NCBI GenBank assembly: GCA_940671915.1 | Contig: CALNVZ010002100.1 | Span: 8,345,562 to 8,409,561 of the forward strand | Length of the DNA stretch: 64,000 bases | Reading direction: 5' to 3' | DNA from: Paracentrotus lividus | Lineage: Eukaryota > Echinodermata > Echinoidea > Camarodonta > Echinidae | Shown here: piece after piece, positions 46,934 through 57,028 of the stretch | Numbering within the stretch: the first letter of the stretch is position 1 | How the letters are laid out: every line of letters begins with the position of its first letter | Notes under the pieces: model-generated | Databases searched by the model: none | Told to the model about the DNA's origin: nothing | The model's input: only the letters and a program-made list of their open reading frames with translations | Translations under genes and position numbers: made by a program

Positions 46934-47383
46934 GGGCCCGTATTCCATAAACTATACTTAAGCAATTTGTCTTAAGTCTAAGTATTTTTCTAAGATTTTG
47001 TCCAGGAAAAAAAAAATCTTAGCCTTTATACCAAACATGTTAAGCACTTTGTCTGAGGTCAGAAAGCATCAAGCAAAATTCTGAATTCTATTAATATCGT
47101 CATTTTTAATTGTTGTGGTCTCAAATGAGATTGCCATATAATCAACATTAAAGTTAAGCCACTAGGTAGTAGGCTTAAAGTTAGGATAAAATTCTCATTT
47201 TTTGTGTGCGATTTGAAGGCGCAATTCTATTTAAGACTTTTGACTTAGCAAAAATCTAAGAATTTATGCTTCACTGCCAAAATTAGGCTTGAATAGAATT
47301 CTTAGTAAGCCGTATTTATGGAATACGCATTTTAAAGATAAGCAAAAATGCTTAAATTTCATGCTTTTATGGAATACGGGCCC
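46934..47383. mobile_element. MITE with perfect 18-bp inverted ends
   Basis: GGGCCCGTATTCCATAAA at the left and its exact complement TTTATGGAATACGGGCCC at the right. If the element is taken to begin GGCCCG, both flanks read CTG, a possible 3-bp duplication. The interior is AT-rich with AAGTCTAAG/CTTAGGCTT inverted words. Related in end sequence to 24871-25174; Harbinger-like by inference. Confidence 0.82.
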
Positions 47384-47515
47384 TGAATTTCTTCCCTAGA
47401 AATGTTGATGAGGAAAGTAAGATTAGACAAACGCCCATTGGACAATTACAAGAAGAGTTTGTATTACACAAGGTAGTTTCTTGGACCATAATGGAATGTA
47501 GGATTTTTAATGTTA

Positions 47516-47613
47516 CAGTCCACTCCCATTATAACGAGATGCTCACGACCAACACAAATACATTGGTTATAATGAAATCTCACATCTGCACTAGTTATAA
47601 TGGGAGTAGACTG
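47516..47613. mobile_element. 98-bp pogo/Tigger-like MITE
   Basis: Starts CAGTCCACTCCCATTATAAC and ends GTTATAATGGGAGTAGACTG, flanked by TA on both sides. CAGT-type ends with the TTATAAC core and TA duplication match pogo/Tigger non-autonomous elements. Confidence 0.75.
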
Positions 47614-48184
47614 TATATGCTTACATGTAAAACATTTAATGGTAAATTTTTATCATCATGATGATATTATTGTTTTATATTTTGTCAGCAAAACTTGAAA
47701 TATGAAAATACTACAACTTTTATACCTAGGCAACTTGTAACACATTGATTTGTTCAGAGATTTTGATACAGTTCACTCAGACTCTGATATTCAGACAGCA
47801 AATTTTAGGGTAATCAAGATGCCATGTATTCTTTATAGATGACAGTTCATGAACATATTAAGAATTGTATGACTAAATTACAAAGAGTCCTTAGATTTCT
47901 TTTTTCAAAATATTAGCTTCTCTGCCTCGATTGATAAATGTTGTTTAGGATATAAATCATGTTGCTAAACTTACTTGCCAATATTTTACTTCTATGCCAA
48001 TGTTATATTCCTTGTTTTTGTCTTGCATGAACGAAGTTCGGCAGGGACCTAGTAATCACTTTTCCTGTTGGTCTGTTAGTCTGTTGGTGTGTAATGAAAA
48101 TGTTAAAGTTTTTAGTTTTTGTTTAACTTGCTCTCATTTCTTTATTTCTGCATCATTTGTGTTCACACTTAGTACAAATGATTC

Positions 48185-48550
48185 TTGGGTAATACCACAT
48201 GTGTGTTAATGAGGATGATGAGATCAAAGGTCATGTAGGGGTCAAAAGGTCAACTAAAAGGTCAACTTTTCTTAAACTTTTTTTCTTTCTGTCTCCTTTA
48301 ATTGTGTTCACATTTTGTACAAGTGATTCTTGGGTAATACCACATGTGTGTTGATGAGGATGATGAGATCAAAGGTGACAAAGGGGTCAAAAGGTCAACT
48401 TATAGGTCGACTTTTCCTAAACTTTTTGTTTAACTTTCATTTTTTATAGCATCTGTTTTGTTCACCCCTGGTATAAATTATCGTTGGTTAATACCACTTG
48501 TGTGTTGATGAGGTCAGAGGTCATCTAGGGGTCAAAAGGTCATTTTGCGT
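48185..48550 (+). repeat. Three tandem ~130-bp units with GGTCA words
   Basis: Each unit carries GTACAAATGATTCTTGGGTA or a variant, then ATACCACATGTGTGTTGATG, then GATCAAAGGTCAT, GGGGTCAAAAGGTCAACT. The units decay from first to third. Confidence 0.75.
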
Positions 48551-48850
48551 GTTTTATTGATAGCGAAATCAGACTTTCAAGTATGTTTGTATATTTTTTT
48601 TTTCCTTTTATCAGTTTATTCTTCAATTTGAGCAATTATTACATCAGCACAATGTTGTTGTATTGTGTATACAGATAATTCATTTGCTGTAGCAGTATTA
48701 AAATCTGATTTATTAGCAAATTCTTATTGAAAATCTGCAATCCTGTGATAAGGCTTTATGCCTACAACAACCTTCTGATTTACATTGTTGCTGATATTTG
48801 AAATGCTATCTTGGCCAATTTAATAAACAATTGCCTTTCATGTGAAGTAT

Positions 48851-50540
48851 TAAACTAATTTATGTCAATTGTATAGTGTGCATCATTTGTTTGGCGGCAT
48901 ACACAGTTTTGTACAAAATTACTCTTCAAATGCAAGAATTCTTCTGCCACACTTTTGTTTGTACCATATTCTTTATGTAACCTGCATTATTTTTTTTATA
49001 TGAATCATAACGTGTTTCTGGCTGCTTATATATTTCTTATATCGTCCATGTTTGTGAATGAGAGTATGTGGAGAAGCTCTCAATAATGATTCGCACAAAT
49101 TTGTTTTTGTTATACTGTTGTCAACTTTTTATGTCGAGTTGAGTTTTAGTTTGGAGGGTGCTATCTGTATTATGAATTTTGCATCTTCAAAACAGAGCTA
49201 CTTGCATGGGGATAGTTATAGAGAACTTTAGGTATTATTACCATTGTAATTATGAAAACATCCATAAAACTGCTGCCTTCAATTTTATATCACTTGCAAA
49301 TTTGCTTTGTTATTGGTCATGTAAGTTTATACCAGATGTAAATGTGTTCTATATGGTGTTTCGTGTAAATCAGTCACATATTTTTTGTCTATTGCCCAGG
49401 AGATATTTGTATATAAAAACGGTTAAAAGAACTTGAGTTTTGATTTAAATATGTGTTCTCCCATTGCTATGTACCATAGATGAGGAATTTTTCTATTAAA
49501 AAAAAAAGCACATTGCTCATAGTTCGAGAACTGTTGAGATGTTAAAACAAAACTTATATTATCTATGCCATGATTGAAACTGAAGTAAAATATAGACACA
49601 ACCTATACTTGTACTTTTTAACGACTAAGAAATGTGCAAATCACAAAATATTTTCAATCAAGGTAATTATGAGTTCCATCCTCAATGCATACTTGGTATG
49701 TTATTTTTTAACACATGATATCTTTAAATCACTTGTTACAATCTAGATATTGGGTTACTGGAAATTAACATTCTGTAATGAGGTCTTGCAATTTTCTCTC
49801 ATCGCCATGTTTGGACAAAAAGCCGTATTATTATTTTAACCAAATTCAAGAAACTTTTTTTTGTATTTTTTTTTAAATAATTGTATTTCATGCCACACAA
49901 GCAATGTTCTTGAGTGTGATATAGGTACAAACTTCATGTACCATGCTTGGAACATTACATGTACATAAGCAAGCCATGCTAAACATGTTCATATATTTTA
50001 GTTAAAACAAATTCATTTATTTTTTGTTTGCATAATGTGTATATGTAAATTCACGTTGTATAAATTGTTCCAACTTATTTTCAATATGATGAAGTTTTCC
50101 ATATAACTTTTCTTGTGTATAGTTTCGTTGCTTTGTTGGTAATTTAGTGGATTGTAATTCGTAGAATGATTTAATTTCAAAATTGTTCATAAACGATAAG
50201 ATGATGAATGAGAGAATAGGGGGAAAGGTTTAGAATGGAAGAATAGGAGGATCAAGAAGCAGAAAAGATGTAAACTAAAGGGGCCGTGGAATGGGGGAAG
50301 GGGTGGGCTGCCACAACACAGATCGAAAGAATGCGTGTTCACATGCTCAGACCCCACCCCCTTTCAAAAGTATCCCTTGGTTCTATGATCATAGAATGGA
50401 TGGGCAATGACTAAATGAGAAAGAGGACAATTTTGATATGAGAACAAAAGACGAAATCTATACAATCCAAAAGAATATGAAACGAAAATCAGTGTAAAAC
50501 TCTGTGCAAGAGATAACAATAGAAGGATTAGGAGTTTTAA
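48851..50540. other. Non-coding flank
   Basis: AT-rich, no supported exon. Open frames are short and have no family resemblance or splice context. Confidence 0.4.
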
Positions 50541-51270
50541 ATATATTAGTGATGGAGAGAGACTTGAGATGAGTAGAGAAAGATAGGAGTGATGGAGAGA
50601 GACGTGAGATGAGTAAGAAAGATAGGAGTGGATGGAGAGAGACGTGAGATGAGTAAAAGATAGGAGTGGATGGAGAGAGACGTGAGATGAGTAGAAAGGT
50701 AGGAGTGGATGGAGAGAGATGGGAGACAAGTAGAAAGATAGGAGTGGATGGAGAGAGACGGGAACACAGTAGAAAGATAGGAGTGGATGGAGAAGAGACG
50801 CGGAGACAAGTAGAAAGATAGGAGTGGATGGAGAGAGACTGGAGACAAGTAGAAAGATAGGAGTGGATGGAGAGAGACGTGAGATGAGTAGAAAGATAGG
50901 AGTGGATGGAGAGAGACGGGAGACAAGTAGATATATAGGAGTGGATGGAGAGAGACGGGAGACAAGTAGAAAGATAGGAGTGGATGGAGAGAGACGGGAA
51001 ACAAGTAGAAAAGATAGGAGTGGATGGAGAGAGATGGAGGACAAGTATAGAAAGATAGGAGTGGATGAGAGAGACTTGAGACGAATAGAAAGATGGAGTG
51101 GATGGAGAGAGGCGGACAATGATCGAGAAAAGATTAGAGTGGATAGATAGAGAGAGAGAGACGGGAGACAAGATCGACTGAGAGAGTGGATCGATGAACG
51201 ACAAGAGAAATAGAAGAAATGAATAGAGACGGAAGACAAGTAGAAAGATTCAGTAGTGAGTGGAGAAAGA
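50541..51270 (+). repeat. 39-bp minisatellite, about 18 copies
   Basis: Unit AGAAAGATAGGAGTGGATGG then AGAGAGACGGGAGACAAGT; spacing is 39 bp between clean copies (50822 and 50861). Because 39 is divisible by three, long ORFs appear on both strands, giving a 13-residue repeat. Indels break each frame, so it is not treated as coding. Confidence 0.92.
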
Positions 51271-51744
51271 CAAGCAGCAGGGCCAAGAAAATAATGATGG
51301 AACATTATTAGTTGCAGCTGAAATGGGCTACCAGCCGTCTATTTTTTTAATCTAGATATATGTTTATATTTCATATGTTATTGTATATGATTTTATTATA
51401 CGGAAATAAAACCAAACCAAACCAATGGATTTATCATTACAATTTCAAGTAGATATATTTATTATATTGATATCATTATATCGAAAAACAGACAAGTGCA
51501 CAGTGCCACAGGCCAAAAAATGACTCGATCGTTTTGTGGGAGGATGAAAGACGGTGAGGCAGGATTTTTAAAAATAAATAATATTGTTTGAAAATATGTA
51601 ATTTATCTCTCCCGCAAAAGCCGACCAAGTATAATAATGTGTTATCAGAAATTACTTCTCTTGAAAGAAAATAATATATATACGCCCGCTTTATTTTATG
51701 TTTTTTAATTTTTACTTAGCGCCACCTTGCGTTTACTGTTTTGT
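51271..51744. other. Non-coding, possible promoter of the next gene
   Basis: Contains AAATAAAACCAAACCAAACC at 51403-51422, which looks like a retroposon 3' tail. No TATA box is clear upstream of the exon at 51745. Confidence 0.35.
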
Positions 51745-51973
51745 ATGCAGATATTGCAAAGTAACCACGTGGTTTACGTTCGATCTCTCTCTATACTAGC
51801 TCTAGCTCTCTCTACAATTACATGCTCCAGGATGTTGGAAATGGAAGCAATTGAACATGGACACTTTCTTTGGACGAACAATGGCAATGCAATCCACATG
51901 GAGTGGATCATGACGGTGCCTAGACTCTTGGCTGAGAACCCTGTCAAAGGCTTGGATCTTCGAGCAAATTTGG
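51745..51973 (+). CDS. First coding exon of an unrecognised gene (partial)
   Basis: The frame is open from at least 51727 to a donor at 51974 (AATTTGG|GTAAAG). Possible starts are ATG 51745 or ATG 51832; the second gives a neat protein start reading MLEMEAIEHGHFLWTNNGNA, continuing HMEWIMTVPRLLAENPVKGL. Composition is protein-like, not repeat-like. Joining to the acceptor at 56939 adds LGKTLPSLEQVLVH and a stop, a predicted short protein of about 60 residues. Other downstream exons are equally possible. I do not recognise the family. Confidence is moderate that the exon is real and low on the rest. Confidence 0.45.
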
Positions 51974-52504
51974 GTAAAGTTTTAACTTGTTAATTGTTTC
52001 TGACAAGAGAAGAAGGAAAGACAAAAAAAAAAAAAAAAAAAAAAGGGGGGGGGGGGGGGGGGGAATTCGCCATCAATCATTTTCATGTCAATGACAGTCA
52101 TTCAATTGACATGATTCTGAAATCTTGTTTAACATTAGGATAAAAACTAAGACCAGGACGAAGCCCTTAATTTAAAGCTTACGTTAGGTAGGCCTAATTA
52201 TTGCCATGAAATGATCAAACATGGCCTCGACTACTTGAGGTTGAGAATGATCTTCACTTCAGAATCAGAATGATAATGGTGCTGCCATTTCAATCGTGCC
52301 AGACGTGCAGCTGCATTGGGTGGCATTGCCATTGCAGTCGGTGTTCAGCCACTTTATTTAATTAAAGCTGGGTATGGGACAGGCTGGTATGGGATCGCCC
52401 GATTAAAATAAACCGATGGCGATGGCCGATTGGCTTAGCGGTTTAGCCTTAGTCAGATCCTATCTGGCCATGCGTTTTGAGTTGGGCCCTTAAAAAGGTG
52501 GAGT
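51974..52504. other. Non-coding with A-run and G-run; tRNA-like word near 52425
   Basis: An A-run next to a G-run lies at about 52022-52063. GATTGGCTTAGCGGTTTAG at 52428 resembles a tRNA A box, with no matching B box or acceptor stem, so no tRNA gene is called. Confidence 0.4.
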
Positions 52505-53105
52505 TGTGACATCGGGGTCATCCCACAAGACAAACACCCACGAGACCAACGGCCCACAAGTCCAACGGCCCACAAGTCCGACACTAGACAAAAAAGGCGT
52601 ATTAGACCAACGCTAGCAAATAAAGACCCATTAGAACGACACTAGATCAAACATGTCCATGAGACCGACACCACAATAATATGACCATACATGCCAATTA
52701 GGCTCACGCATTTCAGGTCCGTCTCACGATCTCACGCAAAATGAGAAAAAGTAGCATTATTATAGATTTTTTTTTACCATTTTGGAGTCTCAAAACCCTA
52801 AATATTGGCTGTTTTGTCGGGTACAGCCCACAAGACCGAGACCGACCGCCCACTAAACCGACGACCCACGAGTCCGACAGTAAAGTAAATAGGCCAACGA
52901 GATCGACTATAAACAATTTAGGTCCACGAGACCGACAGCCCACTAGACCGACACTAGATCAAACAGGCCCACAAGACCGACACTACAATGATATGACCCA
53001 CAAGACAGAAAATTCGCAATGAAGGCCCACGACACCGACGGTAGAGCAAAACAGCCCACGAGACCGACATTACATGAAGTATCCCCACGAGTCAGAAAAG
53101 GGACG
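52505..53105 (+). repeat. Word array around CCCACGAGACCGAC
   Basis: The phrase CCCACAAGACCGACACTAGA and variants recurs every 20-50 bp in plus orientation. It matches, complemented, the arrays at 54040-54240 and 54880-55090. A dispersed repeat (52720-52800) lies inside. The short ORFs across it are not considered coding. Confidence 0.75.
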
Positions 53106-53740
53106 TCTAAAAGGCAAGAAAGGGGTGGAAGAGGGAGAGCATGGAGAGAGAGACATGGCAAGGGCCGAGAAGTCGAAAAAAAAAATTTAGGTGGAAGGGC
53201 AACAGAGAGATAATGAAATCAAAGAACTAAGGAGGCAGGTGACCAACGGCAGGTTCGAACAATCCATAGGCTTTGGAAGATTTTCAGGAGGGGGGGGGGG
53301 GGGGGGGGGGGCTCAATTTTTGTACCAACTATTTCGGCAAGTTTTTCATTACCCCCCCCCTTCCCCCTTCCCCCCTCCCCCCACGTTGACAGAGGTTTGT
53401 GAAAAAGAAGAAGATGAAAATAAATAATTGTAGACCTAATCAATTAAGCCAAGATGTTTACGATGTAAATAACTCTATGAAGACCTTGTATTTGAATTTG
53501 AATTTGAATTTGAATTTGTATTCTATTTACTTATTTGTGTGTGTGTGTGCTTTATCATTTCTTTATGAATGTTGATATGCGAGCGCGAATAGCGAGCTAG
53601 GAAAAATAAATCATATTGGGAGCCTAATTTTTTTATATGTACTTTAAAATGGTGCATTTTCAAGCGTTTTTTTTTTGTTTGTTTGTTTTTTTGTTGGTTG
53701 TTGTTGTTGTAGGGTGGGGGGGAGTCCGGGCCCGCCGCCG
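53106..53740. other. Purine-rich and homopolymer-rich DNA with TTTGAA tail
   Basis: Contains a G-run (53291-53311), a C-rich tract (53353-53382), four TTTGAA units (53490-53516) that may be a LINE 3' tail, a GT microsatellite and one GCGAGCGCGAATAGCGAG word. No gene is supported. Confidence 0.45.
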
Positions 53741-54511
53741 GCCATCTTGATCCGCGCTGGGGGGGGGGGGTCATTACAACCTCCTGTTACGTACCTGCCT
53801 CCTCATGGTTCTTTGCTTCTAGTCCCTGTTGCCCTTCCCCACCCTTTTTTGTTACTTCCCTTGTAATTTCTCTCCCTCCCTCTTTTCTCCCCCTTTTGTT
53901 TGCCTTTTAGATGTCCTTTTGCCTACCCCGTAAGGGGGGGGGGGGGGATGGGCATGGCTCGTGCCCCGAAGATACCCCTGGATATCGCTTGTTTCGTTTT
54001 CATGGGCCTAATTGAAGAAACGTCTGACTCGTGGTATACTTCATGTAACGTCGGTCTCGTGGCTGTTTTGCTCTACCGTCGGTGTGGGCCTTTTTTGCGA
54101 ATTTTCTGTCTCGTGGGTCATATTATTGTGTGTCGGTCTCGTGGACCTGTTTGATCTAGTGTCGGTCTAATGGCCTTTATTTGCTGGCGTCGGTCTTATA
54201 GGCCTTTTTTGTCTAGTGTCGACTTGTGGGCCTTCGGTCTTGTGGGATGACCCCGTTTCTTTTGAGTACAAATTACTAGTGCGCGCGCGCACATGTGGTA
54301 ACGCGCACCGCGTGCGCACCACTTTCAAACACGATGTGATTGATGCCAATGATCTCACACAAATTTTTTTTTTTTAACTTGGCATGTTTGTATGACCCAC
54401 GAGACAGAAAATTCGCAAATAAGGCCCACGTACGACACCGACGGTAGAGCAAAACAGACCACGAGACCGACGTTACATGAAGTATACCTACGAGTCAGAC
54501 GTTTCTTCAAG
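53741..54511. repeat. Fold-back word-array element, first copy, cut by the gap
   Basis: Near-identical to 54578-55349. Order: CATCTTGATCCGCGCTGG, a G-run, CTCCTGTTACGTACCTGCCT, pyrimidine tract, a minus-oriented GTCGGTCTCGTGG array (54040-54240), a GTGCGCGCGCGCACATGTGG centre, then the plus-oriented array. It ends exactly at the N gap. Confidence 0.85.
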
Positions 54512-54536
54512 NNNNNNNNNNNNNNNNNNNNNNNNN
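54512..54536. other. Assembly gap of 25 N
   Basis: Lies between two near-identical copies of the same ~770-bp sequence, so it may join two overlapping or allelic contig ends. Confidence 0.98.
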
Positions 54537-54577
54537 TTAATCAACGGGATTCTGGGGAAGATTCCGGCGCCCGCCGG

Positions 54578-55590
54578 GCCATCTTGATCCGCGCTGGGGG
54601 GGGGGGTCATTACAACCTCCTGTTACGTACCTGCCTCCTCATGGTTCTTTGCTTCTAGTCCCTGTTGCCCTTCCCCACCCTTTTGTTTTTACTTCCCTTG
54701 TAATTTCTCTCCCTCCCTCTTTTCTCCCCCTTTTGTTTGCCTTTTAGATGTCCTTTTGCTACCCCGTAAGGGGGGGGGGGGGGGATGGGCATGGCCTCGT
54801 GCCCCGAAGATACCCCTGGATATTCGCTTGTTTCGTTTTCATGGGCCTAATTGAAGAAACGTCTGACTCGTGGTATACTTCATGTAACGTCGGTCTCCTG
54901 GGCTGTTTTGCTCTACCGTCGGTGTCGTGGGCCTTTTTTGCGAATTTTCTGTCCGTGGTCATATTATTGTGGTGTCGGTCTCGTGGACCTGTTGATCTAG
55001 TGTCGTCTAATGGGCCTTTATTGCTGGCGTCGGTCTTATAGGCCTTTTTTGTCTAGTGTCGGACTTGTGGGCCGTCGGTCTTGTGGGATGACCCCGTTTC
55101 TTTTGAGTACAAATTACTAGTGCGCGCGCGCACATGTGGTAACGCGCACCGCGTGCGCACCACTTTCAAACACGATGTGATTGATGCCAATGATCTCACA
55201 CAAATTTTTTTTTAACTTGGCATGTTTGTATGACCCACGAGACAGAAAATTCGCAAATAAGGCCCACGTACGACACCGACGGTAGAGCAAAACAGACCAC
55301 GAGACCGACGTTACATGAAGTATACCTACGAGTCAGACGTTTCTTCAAGTAGGCCCATGAAAACGAACAAGTGAATATCCAGGGGTATCTTCGGGGCACG
55401 CGGCGATGCCCAGCCCCCCCCCCCACCCTTATCGGGTAGGCAAAGGGACATCTAAAAGGCAAACAAAAAGGGGGAGAAAAGAGGGAGGGAGAGAAATTAC
55501 AAGGGGAAGTAAACAAAAAAAGGTGGGGAAGGGCAACAGAGACTAGAAGCAAAGAGCCATAAGGAGGCAGGTACGTAACAGGAGGTTTTC
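54578..55590. mobile_element. Fold-back word-array element, second and complete copy
   Basis: 54578-55349 repeats 53741-54511. It then continues with 55350-55590, the reverse complement of about 54600-54870 (TAGGCCCATGAAAACGAAC, GGTATCTTCGGGGCACG, GGAGGCAGGTACGTAACAGG). The unit is therefore a ~1-kb palindrome: arm, word array, GC-rich centre, inverted array, inverted arm. No coding capacity. Confidence 0.75.
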
Positions 55591-55737
55591 AGATTTTTCC
55601 CATTTTCTTTCAAAATATGTCTTCTTTACTTCTGAGCTCAAAATATGTCATGGGAAAATATATTTCACACAACATATGTTGAGCTCAGAAGGAGGTAAGA
55701 TATGTTTCGATAGAAAATGGGAAAAATCTGAAAATTT
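55584..55737. repeat. Hairpin-forming inverted repeat
   Basis: TTTTCAGATTTTTCCCATTT at the left and AAATGGGAAAAATCTGAAAA at the right, with further complementary pieces (TGAGCTCA) inside. It adjoins the end of the fold-back element. Confidence 0.8.
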
Positions 55738-56275
55738 GTGTACAAAACGAATGGAGAGTTGTCCATAAGATCATGATGCCAATTTGAGGATCCCCATAGA
55801 AGGAACAACTAGACTTTCCAAACTTCCATAACTTTCTTATTTTATAACCAATTTTGATGAAACTTTTTTTAGATTGCTCCTCTCATTTTCCTCTTTCCTG
55901 TAAGGTTGATTCTCTCCTTGGGTTGGATTCCCCTTTAAGTTTAAGCGCATTTCTGAACTCCTCAGGCATTCAGCTTCCAGAAAATGTATACTTTTGTGGG
56001 GTTAATATAAATTTTGAAAAAGTTCAGCCACTTTCATGGAAATGCTCACGATTTGTACAGATTTTGAGTGTGTCACAACACGGGGCCCAACTTAAAACGC
56101 ATGGCCATCTATGGCTTTGTGAGAATGACATCGTGTGATTTCCAGTGAAATTTGGTGTAGACTTAGCTGCACGTTTGATTTTGAAAGAATTGTCTCGAAA
56201 ATGGCAAAACGCATGTAGAGTCTAGGTCTAACCAACGGTAGACCTAGACGTAGTTGATTCAAGATTGACCTTGTA
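55738..56275. other. Non-coding
   Basis: No splice-flanked exon or repeat was recognised. The 94-residue open frame at 55854-56138 has no family resemblance. Confidence 0.4.
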
Positions 56276-56341
56276 CAGCTCTGGGTGCTAGTGCAGTTTA
56301 GCATCCCGCCACGAGGCCTGCTGCTACGTGAAGGGATAGGG
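56276..56341 (-). repeat. Interspersed repeat end matching 1-64
   Basis: Reverse complement of the window start. A further inverted fragment (CAAACTGCACTAGCGCCCAG) lies at 56392-56411, so the element may have inverted ends around the sequence between. Confidence 0.55.
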
Positions 56342-56573
56342 TTGATGGCGACCCCCACGCACTATGATTAGGGTGGTGTGTCGTGGATACCAAACTGCAC
56401 TAGCGCCCAGCTCTGAATTTAGCGACTTGTGAGAAGAAACTTAATATGCACAAACCATGTAAATCATGAAAAAGCTTCAGTTTTGAGTTGTACAACTGAA
56501 TTATCAGTATTTGATTTAAGTTTTCAGCCAATTTGCTAAATAAACTGAACTGAAATAGAATCAATCTTTATCA

Positions 56574-56690
56574 CAAGAGTCTTCAATATAATGATCCAAA
56601 TTTCCCTGTTGGTCTGAACAACCTTGCTGTTGAACTTGAATCTGATTTTGAATCTATATTGAACAAGTGTACATCATACGACATGTAATT
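56574..56690 (+). pseudogene. Exon-like segment, GLNNLAVELESD family (diverged copy)
   Basis: Encodes SLQYNDPNFPVGLNNLAVEL then ESDFESILNKCTSYDM and a stop. It is homologous to the copies at 60446-60595 and 61261-61411. No good splice acceptor is seen in frame immediately upstream. The gene family is not recognised. Confidence 0.4.
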
Positions 56691-56939
56691 TGTCTCACTT
56701 AAAAAATATACTTATTTGCAGTTTTCCTTTTTAATGCTACATATACATGTATGTTCCTGATGGCCACACCAGTCCTGTTTCTTGTCTTGTGTTTATTTAT
56801 TGTTTTGTCAATCTAATCTCCCTGGTGTAAACCAGGCCCAGGGTTTATTGCAAAAAAGCTGAAATAAACGTCCTTTTGGCCAGCAGAACAGTGTTAACAT
56901 ATCACCTCATTTCAGATTTTTTTGTCTCTTAAATTCTAG

Positions 56940-57028
56940 GAAAAACTCTCCCCTCTTTGGAACAAGTATTGGTGCACTGAATGGATGGAGGTGTGATTGG
57001 AAGTCACAGTTCAAACCAGACCTGTTGG
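56940..57028 (+). pseudogene. Splice-flanked exon-like segment
   Basis: Acceptor TTAAATTCTAG before 56940 and donor TTG|GTAAGA at about 57028. One frame reads NSPLFGTSIGALNGWRCDWK then SQFKPDLL; another reads GKTLPSLEQVLVH and stops. Degenerate relatives lie at about 60685-60810 and 61485-61610 in the tandem units. Which frame is used is unknown. Confidence 0.4.

Larger units (their letters stand above)
45855..48850 (+). other. Probable 3' UTR of the giant gene, with several poly(A) signals
   Basis: AATAAA occurs at 45981-45986, 46197-46202 and 48822-48827, so short and long 3' UTRs are possible. The sequence is AT-rich and without supported coding. Two MITEs and a GGTCA-bearing tandem repeat sit inside it. 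The true end is not determinable from sequence alone. Confidence 0.5.

Noticed and set aside
50364..51305. 313-residue minus-strand ORF with a 13-residue repeat (STPIFLLVSRLSP)
   Set aside because: It is the 39-bp minisatellite read in a multiple-of-three frame; plus-strand and other minus frames are equally open, and indels shift the frame between copies.
52428..52500. Possible tRNA gene from an A-box-like phrase
   Set aside because: No B box or cloverleaf follows.
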